The notes below the pieces were generated by a model, which was not told where the DNA came from, searched no databases, and saw only the letters and a list, made by a program, of their open reading frames with translations. Positions 1 to 9,258 of a DNA stretch of 64,000 nucleotides are shown here, one piece after another. Origin of the DNA: Thalassospira sp. MCCC 1A03138 (lineage in GTDB: Bacteria > Pseudomonadota > Alphaproteobacteria > Rhodospirillales > Thalassospiraceae); assembly GCF_002115785.1 (NCBI RefSeq), contig NZ_JFJY01000006.1, positions 186,001 to 250,000 of the forward strand. The letters run 5' to 3'. The position numbers and the translations under genes are program-made. Numbering within the stretch: the first letter of the stretch is position 1; every line of letters starts with the position of its first letter.

Positions 1-317
1 CAGAAACCGGTGCGTCACAGGCATCAACATTGACAGCGACAAGTGTCTACCCCGCCGGGATCGACGGCGCATTTGCGATCCAACTTGGTGCCTTTCGCGA
101 TACGATCAGCGCCCAAACCTATTGGGCAAGTTTCATGATCCGGTATCCCGATCTGGCACAATCCCACCCCCGCAACCTTTCAACCACAGATCTCGGAACC
201 AAGGGGACGTTTCATCGGCTGCGCCTTGGCGGGTTTTCTGATATTGCCAGCGCTGAAAAACAATGCCGCCAGCTTTTGGCTGACGGCACGGATTGCTTTG
301 CAACGCATGATCAATAA
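1..317 (+). CDS. SPOR-domain protein, 3' end only
   Basis: The reading frame is open from the first base, so the gene begins upstream of the window; a TTG at 30 is probably internal. The visible ~100 residues form a SPOR domain (PF05036 type): an IQLGAF strand, a helix, then a second repeat with RLRLGGFSDIASAEKQCRQL. SPOR domains bind denuded glycan strands of septal peptidoglycan, so the whole protein is probably an envelope or division-associated protein. It ends 12 codons before a convergent lipoprotein gene, with an inverted repeat between. The N-terminal architecture cannot be seen. Confidence 0.8.
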   Translation, partial: ETGASQASTLTATSVYPAGIDGAFAIQLGAFRDTISAQTYWASFMIRYPDLAQSHPRNLSTTDLGTKGTFHRLRLGGFSDIASAEKQCRQLLADGTDCFATHDQ

Positions 318-318
318 A

Positions 319-345
319 GTCGCATTCACGTTGCGTGAATGCGAC
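319..345. terminator. Inverted repeat between convergent genes
   Basis: Twelve-base arms GTCGCATTCACG and CGTGAATGCGAC are perfectly complementary around a TTG loop. It starts two bases after the SPOR gene stop and faces the lipoprotein gene on the other strand, so it may end transcription from both sides. There is no long T-run. Confidence 0.6.
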
Positions 346-356
346 CGGAAACGGGT

Positions 357-668
357 CTATTTGGCATCACCGCCCAGCAATACAATCTTGTCAACGATCA
401 GCGTTTCGGCCTCGGTGCAGGTCGTCATCAACGCGCCATGGCCGGTTACCCGAACCTTGTCGCCAGGGCGGAAACTGCTTGCCTTGTTTGCCAGCGCATA
501 AAGGGTGCCGTCATCCGCACGAAACGTGACGCATTCCCTGCCATTATCGGTGATTTCCCCGGTCAGGGTCATGTTTTCTTTCTGAAATGCCGAACATGCC
601 GACATCAACATTCCCGCAGCCAGGATCGCAGCAAACTTGCCAGACACGGCGCCAATTCCTGTTTTCAT
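357..668 (-). CDS. Small lipoprotein of unknown function
   Basis: A 103-residue protein with a lipoprotein signal: basic start, hydrophobic stretch, and an LMSAC lipobox with the lipidated cysteine at residue 25. The mature ~78 residues look like a small beta-rich (possibly OB-like) domain with alternating polar and hydrophobic residues and two further cysteines (ECVTF, TTCTE). AGGAG lies 7 bases before the ATG, which supports the start. It probably sits in the cell envelope. I do not recognise the family with certainty; it could be DUF5818-like. Confidence 0.75.
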   Translation of the reverse strand: MKTGIGAVSGKFAAILAAGMLMSACSAFQKENMTLTGEITDNGRECVTFRADDGTLYALANKASSFRPGDKVRVTGHGALMTTCTEAETLIVDKIVLLGGDAK

Positions 669-817
669 TATCGTTCTCCTGTGCTCGTGCGGTTTCCTGC
701 CGTCACAAAACCTTACGTTCTTCGTTAATGATGTTGTAACGCACTAGACTTTAAAAAGGATCCTGCGAAACGTTTTACGCGTTTCAATTTGTATTGTCAT
801 TGATAACAAGATCAAAG

Positions 818-1504
818 ATGAACAACTCGCATCTAGAGCTTCTAAAGAAACTGGCTGACGAGTTTCAACCGCGCACGGATGTCAACATCCGCGCAAATGT
901 TGAAACCGGAAGTTCCGATGCATTTGCAACACTTGTTGATCTTGCCCGCGACATGCAAAGCCGCCTGGACCAGCAGCAAAATCGTATCCGACAGCTGGAA
1001 CAAATGGTCGAAACCGACGAATTGACCGGTCTTTATAACCGTCGCGGTTTCCTGCGTCGTGTTCGCGAAACCATGGCACGCGCCGCCCGTCACCCGGAAA
1101 ACGGCATTCTGGTCATTGCCGATCTTGACGGCTTCAAATTGATCAATGATCACCATGGCCATGCCGCTGGCGATGCCATCCTGCGCCATTTCGGCCAAAA
1201 CCTTCGCACACATACACGCGCTGATGATTTTGTCGCCCGCTTTGGTGGTGACGAATTTGCCATACTGCTGGTCGGCAGCATTCCCGAAGTCGCAGAACGT
1301 CGGATAAGTGATCTTGAAAAAGCGACATCGCGCTTCCCGCTAATTTGGCAGGGAGCAGCCCTTCCGATCAGAGCCAGCTTCGGCTTTACGTTCTATGACG
1401 GCAAAAGCGACATAACACACCTGTTGCAGCAGGCCGATAACGCCATGTATGCCAACAAGCATGCAAAACGCCCCGCCTCCGAAAGCAGTCACAACGCTGC
1501 CTGA
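818..1504 (+). CDS. Diguanylate cyclase (GGDEF)
   Basis: A 228-residue soluble protein. Residues ~40-60 form a short coiled-coil linker (QSRLDQQQNRIRQLEQM) running into a GGDEF domain starting at DELTGLYNRRGF. The active-site motif is GGDEF (residues ~143-147), and RADD five residues upstream matches the RxxD inhibitory I-site, so it should make c-di-GMP from two GTP and be feedback-inhibited. No sensor domain is recognisable in the ~40 residues before the linker. The ATG at 818 was preferred to an in-frame TTG at 794. It is monocistronic. Confidence 0.88.
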   Translation: MNNSHLELLKKLADEFQPRTDVNIRANVETGSSDAFATLVDLARDMQSRLDQQQNRIRQLEQMVETDELTGLYNRRGFLRRVRETMARAARHPENGILVIADLDGFKLINDHHGHAAGDAILRHFGQNLRTHTRADDFVARFGGDEFAILLVGSIPEVAERRISDLEKATSRFPLIWQGAALPIRASFGFTFYDGKSDITHLLQQADNAMYANKHAKRPASESSHNAA

Positions 1505-1680
1505 CCATAATCGCAGTGGCACTTTCAGAACCTGAATCAAAGATCTCTCGCGCACCTTCTGGCACAAAATATCCCGGCTAAATTCCCAAGTTCGGTATTC
1601 ACCGGCTTTTTTTATTTATTAAGCCCTTTTCCTTCATATTGCCCCATAAGATCGCTATTTAAGAAGAAGATGGCAAATGA

Positions 1681-1699
1681 CTTCGGAGCTCTTCCGAAG
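1681..1699. promoter_or_regulatory. 7-bp inverted repeat before the c-di-GMP operon
   Basis: CTTCGGA and TCCGAAG are perfect arms around GCTCT, 32 bases upstream of the PAS-EAL start. The repeat is followed by CTTTTGGGGGG rather than a clean T-run, so it could be an operator, a leader hairpin or a weak terminator. The sequence does not decide between these. Confidence 0.4.
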
Positions 1700-1731
1700 C
1701 TTTTGGGGGGTAAGGTTGTGATGGTTCTCTT

Positions 1732-3555
1732 ATGACAGACAATATGGGGTATTCGGCGGAAACAAACGACAGGGATCTACTGGCTGCCATGGCGTTTTGC
1801 TGGGCGGACATGCTGCTTGAAGTCGACGAGAACGGATACATCCTGTTTGTGGCCGGTGCGACCGAGAGCCTTTTGGGCTGCCCACCGGAACGCTTGATTG
1901 GCGAAGCCCTTGAAAAACTGGCTATTCGGACGGAGCGCCCTCTGTTACGCGCCTATCTCCATGCTCGTTCAGGCATCAAACGGCTAGAAGAAATCGATCT
2001 TGATTTTCAATTAATCGAAGATAATGGAACGACCTCAGGCAATCCGGTTCCCCTGTCACTAAGCGGCTATATGATTTCCGAACCGATCGGACGTTATTTT
2101 ATTGCAGCCCGCCATCGCGCCAGCCGCACGCACGCAAGATCCAGTATTGACCGCTTGATCCTTCAAAACACGCTGTCTTCGTTAAACACGGCATCGGAAA
2201 AAAACGAACAAAAACATGAAGCTGCGGCAAACTCGATGCCAAGCTACAGCGAAACGCTTGTCGTCTTGGAAAATCTTGCCACTGTTCGCAGCCAAGCAGA
2301 AACAAATGCAACCAAAGAACTTGCGGGTTTGATTGGCAGCAGTTCCCGAGACAGAGAAAATAGCCAAAGCCTCTATCCAGAGAACGGCCATCTGGTTAAC
2401 GAGCCGATGATTGAACTCGAACGCCGGATAGTCGCCTACGCCAGTGCGCTACGTGACGACCTAAAGGATGCCGATGCCGATTGCGACGGCGTTTTGAATA
2501 CTGACGTCTCATCTCAGGGCCTGAGCCCTGACGCCCGCAGTTCAAGTAATTCAGGGCCAACCAACGCCAAAGATCTGTTTGGAAGCGACTATGACCTTGC
2601 CAGTGGTTTGCATCGGCAAACACACGCTATTGATGCGCAAACCGACAATGTCGAAAAAGAAACCAACCTGACGCGTGCTATCGCTTATGCGCTTAACCGC
2701 ATACAGCACCGAGGTGATTCTGATGTATCGGCCGAACGTCTTTCTGCAAGCTTGCCGCATCTTATTCAGGAAACGCTGAAATCGGTTCGGGCATTTCGCG
2801 AAATTGTGCAGAACGGATCCTTTGCCGTCGCATTGCAACCTATCGCACATCTCGAAAGCCTTGAAATGCATCACTATGAAGCATTGGCAAGGTTCCATGA
2901 CGGTGGCAGCGCACTTGCCGTTGATCAGATCATTCATTTTGCCGAAGGCACCGGGCTGATTACCGAGTTCGATCTGGCGATGTGCCAGAAGGTACTTGGC
3001 CATATCACGCTCGAACCTGATCGCGTAACTCATCCTGTTGCCGTCAATTTATCCGGACACTCCCTTGAACAGCAGGATTTTCTACCTGCACTTGAACAAA
3101 TTCTGGATCGGTATGATGTTGATCCAGCAAAAATCATGTTCGAGGTAACCGAAACGTCGCGCATTCGGGGACTTCGTGATGTGAATGAAGACTTGCAGCG
3201 CCTGCGCGCCCGTGGACACCTTGTATGTCTTGACGACTTTGGGGCGGGCGCCGCCAATTTCGAATACCTGAGCGCGCTTGATGTCGACATCATCAAATTT
3301 GATGGTGGTGCGATGCGAACAGCATTGGCCAAACCCAAGGGCCGCGCCTTTATCAAAGCCACAGCCCTGCTTTGTCGCGACCTTGGCATCCACACAATTG
3401 CGGAAATGATTTACGACCAAACCAGTTTTGAATTGGTTCGCGATCTGGGCATTGATTATGGTCAGGGATATTATCTTGGTGCACCTGTTACTCTTGCTGA
3501 TATCCGCGCCGGATCGTCAGACACCACAAGCGCCACAAACAGGGGGCAAGAATGA
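1732..3555 (+). CDS. PAS-EAL c-di-GMP phosphodiesterase
   Basis: A 607-residue protein with an N-terminal PAS-like domain (~15-130), a long polar, low-complexity linker (~140-320) and a C-terminal EAL domain (~350-595). The catalytic set looks complete: the EAL glutamate in YEALARF (~383), the NLSG asparagine, the FEVTE glutamate, the LDDFGAG aspartates, the IIKFD lysine, the IAEM glutamate and the GQGYYLG glutamine. It should hydrolyse c-di-GMP to pGpG. No membrane segment is visible. Its stop overlaps the next gene's start by ATGA, so it heads a translationally coupled operon with a GGDEF protein and a DUF2336 protein. Confidence 0.88.
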   Translation: MTDNMGYSAETNDRDLLAAMAFCWADMLLEVDENGYILFVAGATESLLGCPPERLIGEALEKLAIRTERPLLRAYLHARSGIKRLEEIDLDFQLIEDNGTTSGNPVPLSLSGYMISEPIGRYFIAARHRASRTHARSSIDRLILQNTLSSLNTASEKNEQKHEAAANSMPSYSETLVVLENLATVRSQAETNATKELAGLIGSSSRDRENSQSLYPENGHLVNEPMIELERRIVAYASALRDDLKDADADCDGVLNTDVSSQGLSPDARSSSNSGPTNAKDLFGSDYDLASGLHRQTHAIDAQTDNVEKETNLTRAIAYALNRIQHRGDSDVSAERLSASLPHLIQETLKSVRAFREIVQNGSFAVALQPIAHLESLEMHHYEALARFHDGGSALAVDQIIHFAEGTGLITEFDLAMCQKVLGHITLEPDRVTHPVAVNLSGHSLEQQDFLPALEQILDRYDVDPAKIMFEVTETSRIRGLRDVNEDLQRLRARGHLVCLDDFGAGAANFEYLSALDVDIIKFDGGAMRTALAKPKGRAFIKATALLCRDLGIHTIAEMIYDQTSFELVRDLGIDYGQGYYLGAPVTLADIRAGSSDTTSATNRGQE

Positions 3556-5291
3556 ACCGGGCCCATAACGAAGCTGAAAAAACGATGCCTGAATATGGTC
3601 CAACCACAGCAAGGCAAGCATTCATACTTGATCCCCAGACGATGGCTAACGCGGAAGCTCCTGTTCTGGTCATGGAAAAAAACGGCACGCCGATTTTCGC
3701 AAATAAAAATGCAAAGAGTTTTGCAGACGGTATCCGCGACGGACTTTTTCCCGAAATCAACCAGCTTATCCTGCAGGCGGCTATTACACCGGGCGGAGTT
3801 GTCGAGTTACTGACTTTCGAAGTTCAGGGCGGCACCGCGACATTGGAACTTACCGTATTACCAATGGCGGATGACCGACTATTATTACTTCCACGAGACG
3901 TCAGCATGGATCGCAATCTGCGTGAAGCATTGATTGATTCGCGCCAGCGTTACCGCGACATTGTTGAAGTATCCTCTGCCTTCGCATGGGAAACCGACGA
4001 TACCGGCAAATTCATTTTCGTCTCGCCGCGTGGGGCACTTGGCTACAAAGCCGAAGAACTTGTCGGACGGTCCCCACTTGATTTCCTGCTTGATACTGCA
4101 GATCAGGATAGCGAAATCGTATTTCGAAGCCAAAAGGCCGCTCGAGATGTCCCGGTCTGGCTCAAACGCGCCAATGGTAATGCCGCTTGCCTGGCCGTTT
4201 CCTCAACCCCGGTTTATACACGTGATGGCCGATGGACCGGGACACGCGGCCTTGCCCATGACATTACGGAACAGCGCCGCCGTGAAGGCGAAGTTGCAAC
4301 CGCGCGAAATCGTGACCGACTGATGACCTATATCGTGCGCACTATGCGCGATGAAATCGACCCAACCCTTGTTCTCAAAGGTGCCGCCGAAGCCAGTGCC
4401 CGTGCATTGGCCTGTGCCGGATGTGCAATTTTTCGTCGGAACGAAGATACCAACAAGATCGAAATGGTTGCCTGTCACGGTCGTCAAGACATTGAGCTTA
4501 TCTCTAATCAGGCCTTGAACCAACTTGGCAAAACCGACGATGTTTTCGAAGCAGAAATCGAAAGCTATCGCGTTCTTGCTCATCACTCCCACTATCATCA
4601 GCGGGTGAATGGTGCAGTGATATTTATCTTCAATGCCGATCACCCCGTCCCAAATGAAGGCGAACGCGCCATTATGTCGGAGGTCTCGGATCAAATCGGC
4701 ATTGCAATCGAACAGGCCGCACAACATGATCGTATTGTCACCCTGTCGCGAACTGATGGCCTCACCGGCCTTTTGAATCGGCGTGCCTTTTTCGACGAAC
4801 TCGGTCGCCGTCATGCCCGACTGCTGCATGACGACATGCCTGCCGCGCTGATGTATGTTGATATGGATAACTTTAAACTGGTCAACGATGTGCACGGGCA
4901 TCAAACTGGTGACGAGGCTATTCTGGCACTAACCCGTATCCTTCTGGACAACACCCGCCCGGTTGATCTGGTCGCGCGCCTTGGTGGGGATGAATTTGTT
5001 GTCTGGCTGGATGGTGCAGATAAGGAAACAGCAGCAAAACGCGCACGTATACTGCTGGAAAAAAGTACCGCCTTGTCCTCGTTCTCTGGCGCCAAAGATC
5101 GGCCGCTCGGCATTTCTGTCGGCATTGCCGTACGGGATGCAGCATCCAAAGAACCGCTTGAACAGCTTGTGCTTCGCGCCGATCAGACCATGTATCAGGT
5201 GAAAAAACACGGCAAAGGCAGTTTCGGCATTGCCGCCCCTCCCGGATCGGATGAACCGGCAAAAATAGAAAACCAGGAGACACCCCGATGA
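3552..5291 (+). CDS. PAS-GAF-GGDEF diguanylate cyclase
   Basis: A 579-residue soluble protein: a PAS-like N-terminus (~20-115), a second PAS with PAC-type ending at DITEQRRRE (~120-245), a GAF-like domain (~255-395) and a GGDEF domain from LTGLLNRRAFF onward. GGDEF (~478-482) is intact and RPVD upstream fits the I-site, so it is probably an active, product-inhibited diguanylate cyclase. It overlaps both neighbours by 4 bases (ATGA), which places a synthase and a phosphodiesterase in one coupled unit, probably tuned by the PAS/GAF ligands. Confidence 0.88.
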   Translation: MNRAHNEAEKTMPEYGPTTARQAFILDPQTMANAEAPVLVMEKNGTPIFANKNAKSFADGIRDGLFPEINQLILQAAITPGGVVELLTFEVQGGTATLELTVLPMADDRLLLLPRDVSMDRNLREALIDSRQRYRDIVEVSSAFAWETDDTGKFIFVSPRGALGYKAEELVGRSPLDFLLDTADQDSEIVFRSQKAARDVPVWLKRANGNAACLAVSSTPVYTRDGRWTGTRGLAHDITEQRRREGEVATARNRDRLMTYIVRTMRDEIDPTLVLKGAAEASARALACAGCAIFRRNEDTNKIEMVACHGRQDIELISNQALNQLGKTDDVFEAEIESYRVLAHHSHYHQRVNGAVIFIFNADHPVPNEGERAIMSEVSDQIGIAIEQAAQHDRIVTLSRTDGLTGLLNRRAFFDELGRRHARLLHDDMPAALMYVDMDNFKLVNDVHGHQTGDEAILALTRILLDNTRPVDLVARLGGDEFVVWLDGADKETAAKRARILLEKSTALSSFSGAKDRPLGISVGIAVRDAASKEPLEQLVLRADQTMYQVKKHGKGSFGIAAPPGSDEPAKIENQETPR

Positions 5292-6649
5292 AGGGCTTTT
5301 TGCAGCGGGTCTTCACCAAACGTCGGGAAACCCCGATCACGTATGATGAAGCCAAGGATATGGCAGCCAGCCCGGATGCAAATGTGCGCGGGGTACTGGC
5401 CCAGCGCCACGATACCAAACCCGAAATCCTGTACTATCTTGCAAGTGATGCGGATTCCCAGGTGCGGCGTCATATTGCAGCAAACCAGGCAACCCCGGTA
5501 CAAGCCGACGTCCTGCTGACAGACGACAAGGATGATAGCGTTCGTGGCAGTCTGGCCGAAAAGATTGCCAATCTGTCAGCCGGACTGACACCCAACGAGT
5601 CGGACAAGCTGCGCCGCATGACCTACGAGGCGCTGGACAAGCTTGCCCGTGATCAGGCCGTCCATGTCCGTCAGGTGATTTCCGAAACGCTCAAGGATAT
5701 CGCCAACGCGCCGCAACCGATCATTCAGCAATTGGCACGCGATACGGAAAGTGTCGTGTGCGGACCAGTTCTGCAATATTCGCCGGTTCTGACCGAAACG
5801 GACCTGCTTGAAATCATCGAAGGCAGCACAGGGCGCGGATCGCTAAGCTTTATTTCGCGCAGACGCAATGTCGGCGAAAAACTGGCTGATGCGATTGCGG
5901 CAAGTAGCGATAAGGACGCGATTTCGCACCTTCTGGGCAATAAATCGGCGCAAATCCGCGAAGAGACGCTTGATCAGCTGATTGATCGTGCCCCGGATTA
6001 TCCCGAATGGCACAAGCCATTGGTTGAACGCCCGCAACTGCCACCAACAGCGGCCGGGAAACTGGCGCGATTTGTGGCCGAAAGCCTCATCAGTGTGCTT
6101 GAACGTCGTAAAGACCTGAAAAAGGAACAGCTGGAAGCCGTGCGTGAAGTGGTCAATCGCCGCATTTCGTCAGGCGAATTTGACAAACGCGACGAAGTCC
6201 CGGTTGAAACCCGCAAGGCCAAGCAAAAAGAGGCCGAAAAGAAAGTCGCCGCCAAGGCAGACGGCGCAGCGGGCGAAGAGGAAGAAGAATCCTCTTACGA
6301 AAAGGCCTTGGCCCTGCACAGCAAAGGCAAACTCACCGACAAGGAAGTTGCCAAGGCATTGGCCGCCAATGATGTCAAACTGGCACGTGCAGCCTTGGCC
6401 GTGCTTGCCGGAATTCCGCCAGAAGCGGTAAGCAAGGTCCTGAATACCCATTCGGCCAAGGGGGTTGTATCGTTGGCATGGAAGGCCGGCCTTTCAGCCG
6501 AACTGGCCGTTAAAATTCAGGTCAAACTCGGTCATGTTCCGCCCGGTCAGACGCTTAATCCCCGTGGCGAGGCATATCCCTTAAGCGAAGAAGACATGAA
6601 GTGGCAGCTTGAATTCTTTACCGGTATGGCAACGGTCGGCCTACGCTAA
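5288..6649 (+). CDS. DUF2336 protein with HEAT-like repeats
   Basis: A 453-residue cytosolic protein starting in the ATGA overlap with the GGDEF gene. The N-terminal half shows repeated helical units (PDANVRGVLAQR, DADSQVRRHIAANQ, DDSVRGSLAEKIAN, SAQIREETLDQLIDRAP) typical of DUF2336 (PF10098), an alphaproteobacterial family of HEAT-like scaffolds. Residues ~290-345 are highly charged (KAKQKEAEKKVAAKADGA, then a run of E) and probably disordered; the C-terminal ~110 residues form a second helical part. No enzyme motif is visible. As the last gene of the c-di-GMP operon it may be the partner or output protein; that role is inference. Confidence 0.8.
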   Translation: MKGFLQRVFTKRRETPITYDEAKDMAASPDANVRGVLAQRHDTKPEILYYLASDADSQVRRHIAANQATPVQADVLLTDDKDDSVRGSLAEKIANLSAGLTPNESDKLRRMTYEALDKLARDQAVHVRQVISETLKDIANAPQPIIQQLARDTESVVCGPVLQYSPVLTETDLLEIIEGSTGRGSLSFISRRRNVGEKLADAIAASSDKDAISHLLGNKSAQIREETLDQLIDRAPDYPEWHKPLVERPQLPPTAAGKLARFVAESLISVLERRKDLKKEQLEAVREVVNRRISSGEFDKRDEVPVETRKAKQKEAEKKVAAKADGAAGEEEEESSYEKALALHSKGKLTDKEVAKALAANDVKLARAALAVLAGIPPEAVSKVLNTHSAKGVVSLAWKAGLSAELAVKIQVKLGHVPPGQTLNPRGEAYPLSEEDMKWQLEFFTGMATVGLR

Positions 6650-6675
6650 ACCCTACCGGCCATACCCGCCCGCGA

Positions 6676-7173
6676 TCAGGCCGAACGCAGCATTGATATG
6701 TGGGCGATGCCATCTTCATAGAAAGCTTCGCCGAACTGCATGAAGCCAAGCCCCTCGTAGAAGTTTTTAAGATACAGCTGGGCATTCAGAAAAATGCCCT
6801 TACCCGCAAAGGTGTCTTCGCAGGATGCAATGGCCTGCAACATCAGTTTACGGCCGATCCCCTGCCCGCGCAAATCCGGGCTTGCCACAACACGGCCAAT
6901 CGCCGGATGGCTGCCCTGTGCGGAATGGTCCGGATCTATACCGGGTGCGACAATACGTGCGGCGGCCACCACCTTGCCATCAAGCAATCCCAGAACATGC
7001 TGACAAAGTGGATCCAATCCATCAATATCGGGAAAAAGACATTCCTGTTCGATGATGAAAATCTGTTGCCGCAACTGCAAAAGGTCATGGACCAGACGCG
7101 GCGTCATATCGTCAAAGGCACAATGAACCCATTGCAGGGGTGATGATGAGGCGGACATGGCGGCAACTTTCAT
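6676..7173 (-). CDS. elaA: ElaA-like GNAT acetyltransferase
   Basis: A 165-residue single-domain GNAT. RQQIFIIEQECLFPDIDGLD matches the N-terminal signature of the ElaA family, and GRVVASPDLRGQGIGRKLM contains the acetyl-CoA pyrophosphate loop (RGQGIG). FYEGLGF near the end is the usual motif-B region. Substrate unknown. A later ATG at 7158 is possible. It stands alone, convergent with the DUF2336 operon. Confidence 0.8.
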   Translation of the reverse strand: MKVAAMSASSSPLQWVHCAFDDMTPRLVHDLLQLRQQIFIIEQECLFPDIDGLDPLCQHVLGLLDGKVVAAARIVAPGIDPDHSAQGSHPAIGRVVASPDLRGQGIGRKLMLQAIASCEDTFAGKGIFLNAQLYLKNFYEGLGFMQFGEAFYEDGIAHISMLRSA

Positions 7174-7203
7174 TTCCGGACGTGGCCGGTGCGGTTCTTG
7201 TGG

Positions 7204-7458
7204 TTATTTCGCGGCCAGATTCTCGATATGATAGATAAACACACCATCCTCCTGTGTCGATGACAACAGACGGTTTCCTGTCATATCACAAAAGGATTTC
7301 ATATCTGCAACCGATCCCGGATCCGTTGCCAAAACCTTTAGAACGCCGCCACTGGGGACATCGCGCAACGCCTTCTTTGCCTTCAGCACCGGCATCGGAC
7401 AGATCAGCCCGCGGGCATCAAGAACAAGGTCGAAAGGGTCTTCTGGAGTAAGCGACAT
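7204..7458 (-). CDS. tusA: TusA/SirA-family sulfurtransferase
   Basis: An 84-residue TusA-fold protein with the diagnostic CPMPVLKAKKAL motif (the CPxP cysteine carries persulfide sulfur) preceded by LDARGLI. The family relays sulfur from desulfurases to tRNA thiolation or other acceptors. I chose the ATG at 7458 (AAGG 8 bases before) because the longer frame from 7524 adds an uncharacteristic hydrophobic tail. It diverges from a TauE/SafE exporter, which fits a sulfur role. Confidence 0.85.
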   Translation of the reverse strand: MSLTPEDPFDLVLDARGLICPMPVLKAKKALRDVPSGGVLKVLATDPGSVADMKSFCDMTGNRLLSSTQEDGVFIYHIENLAAK

Positions 7459-7576
7459 GAAAAACCTTACAAAAATCGGGATAATAACCGCCAATCCGTG
7501 AATTGGCGATTGTTGCATTTGCACAATATGTTAGACTGATTTTCCAGAATCAATCAAACGCTGATGCCCGCCCGCA

Positions 7577-8500
7577 ATGCAAATCTATCTGCCTATTGCC
7601 GAGATGTCGGTAAACATTTTTCTGATATTGGGGCTTGGCGGCGGCGTCGGATTTTTGTCCGGATTGTTCGGCGTTGGCGGCGGATTTCTGATCACGCCGC
7701 TTTTGATTTTTTACGGAATCCCCCCTGCAGTATCGGTTGCCACCGCGGCAAACCAGATCGTTGCGTCCTCGGTTTCCGGGGTCTTTGCCCATTGGCGGCG
7801 CGGCAATGTCGATCTTAAAATGGGCCTTGTGCTGCTTGCGGGTGGTATTGCCGGATCGACCGCCGGGGTTTGGGTCTTTGCCTGGTTGCGTTCCCTAGGC
7901 CAGATCGATTTGGTCATTTCACTTTGCTATGTGATCTTTTTGGGAATCATTGGCGGCATGATGCTGATCGAAGCATCGCGCGCCATTTTCCGTACCCGAC
8001 GCCGCGGCGGTCAGCTCCGCCGCACTAAAAAGCACCAGCACAGCTTCGTGCACGGTCTTCCACTTAAAATGCGGTTTTATCGCTCGGGCCTTTATATCAG
8101 CGCATTACTGCCGCTTCTTGTCGGGCTCTTTGTTGGATTATTGACGGCTCTGATGGGGGTTGGTGGCGGGTTTGTCATGGTTCCGGCCATGATCTATATA
8201 CTTGGCATGCCGACCAGTGTCGTTATCGGGACGTCGCTGTTCCAGATCATTTTCGTGACTGCCAACGTTACTTTCCTGCAATCAATCCAGACACAGACCG
8301 TCGATGTCGCCCTTGCCATCCTGCTTTTGATTGGCGGGGTCATCGGGGCGCAATTTGGCGCGCAATTCGGATCGCGGCTTAAGGCAGAGCATTTACGCGC
8401 AATGCTGGGGCTTCTGGTGCTCTCGGTTTGTCTGAAACTTCTGTTCGATCTCGTGATCACGCCGACCGAACTTTATTCCGTTGCGCCGGAGAATTTGTAA
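7577..8500 (+). CDS. TauE/SafE-family membrane transporter
   Basis: A 307-residue polytopic membrane protein with about eight hydrophobic segments in two homologous halves. Each half carries the TauE/SafE (PF01925) signature: GLGGGVGFLSGLFGVGGGF (~19-37) and LLTALMGVGGGFVMVPA (~195-211). A basic cytoplasmic loop (FRTRRRGGQLRRTKKH) separates the halves. The family exports sulfite, sulfoacetate or related anions. Its TAA shares a base with the next ATG (TAATG), so it is coupled to the TIGR02186 gene, a common alphaproteobacterial pair. Confidence 0.87.
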   Translation: MQIYLPIAEMSVNIFLILGLGGGVGFLSGLFGVGGGFLITPLLIFYGIPPAVSVATAANQIVASSVSGVFAHWRRGNVDLKMGLVLLAGGIAGSTAGVWVFAWLRSLGQIDLVISLCYVIFLGIIGGMMLIEASRAIFRTRRRGGQLRRTKKHQHSFVHGLPLKMRFYRSGLYISALLPLLVGLFVGLLTALMGVGGGFVMVPAMIYILGMPTSVVIGTSLFQIIFVTANVTFLQSIQTQTVDVALAILLLIGGVIGAQFGAQFGSRLKAEHLRAMLGLLVLSVCLKLLFDLVITPTELYSVAPENL

Positions 8501-9258
8501 TGCACAAATCGGGCGCGATCATCCGCACACTGCTTGCCGTTGCAGCGGTGCTGGCTATGACCACGCCTGACCGCGCGCGTGCTGATGCGCTGGTTGTCGA
8601 TCTCTCCAACCATCTGGTTGCCATCACCACCGGATTTACCGGCACAGATGTCCTGTTATTTGGTGCCGTGCAAAGCGAAGGCGATGTAATCGTGACCGTC
8701 AAGGGCCCCGATCAGGATATGGTCGTGCGGCGCAAGGAACGTAAAGTCGGCATATGGGTCAACAGCGAAAGTGCCACTTTCCGCAATGTGCCCGCCTATT
8801 ATGCCAGTGCGTCGAACCGGCCGATGGAAATCATCGCTAATTCCCAGCTTTATAACGATTACCGTATCGGGCTTGAACATCAGCGCTTTGTCACCGAAAT
8901 CGATGACAAGGACCGCAACAGCAGCGATTATCGCGATGCGCTGCTGCGTAACATGCGCGCGGCCGGACTTTTCAATCAGCGGCCCGCCAAAATCAGCTTC
9001 CTGTCCAACCAGCTTTTCCGGACTGATATCCATTTTCCGGCAAATACGCCGACTGGTACCTACACCATCAATGTCTATCTGATCCGGGATGGTCGCATTG
9101 CCAGTGTTAAAACAACACCGCTGGTCGTATCAAAAACCGGCGTAAGCGCCGAGGTTTATGACTTCGCCCATCGTTATTCGGCACTTTATGGCATCATCGC
9201 CGTCATCATTGCGATCGGTGCCGGCTGGATCGCAAGCGTCGCCTTCCGCAAACGCTAA
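8500..9258 (+). CDS. TIGR02186 family membrane-anchored protein
   Basis: A 252-residue protein with an N-terminal signal peptide (cleavage near RARA-DALVVD, ~28), a beta-rich periplasmic domain and a single C-terminal TM helix (ALYGIIAVIIAIGAGWIASVAF) followed by RKR. This matches the TIGR02186 family of alphaproteobacteria, regularly found next to TauE/SafE transporters. It is probably an accessory subunit on the periplasmic face of the exporter; function is unproven. I used the ATG at 8500, which overlaps the TauE stop, not an upstream in-frame start at 8428. Confidence 0.85.
   Translation: MHKSGAIIRTLLAVAAVLAMTTPDRARADALVVDLSNHLVAITTGFTGTDVLLFGAVQSEGDVIVTVKGPDQDMVVRRKERKVGIWVNSESATFRNVPAYYASASNRPMEIIANSQLYNDYRIGLEHQRFVTEIDDKDRNSSDYRDALLRNMRAAGLFNQRPAKISFLSNQLFRTDIHFPANTPTGTYTINVYLIRDGRIASVKTTPLVVSKTGVSAEVYDFAHRYSALYGIIAVIIAIGAGWIASVAFRKR

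Noticed and set aside
1505..1731. Small gene between the first diguanylate cyclase and the PAS-EAL gene
   Set aside because: No frame has a start with a ribosome binding site and reasonable composition; only an AT-rich patch and a short palindrome are seen.
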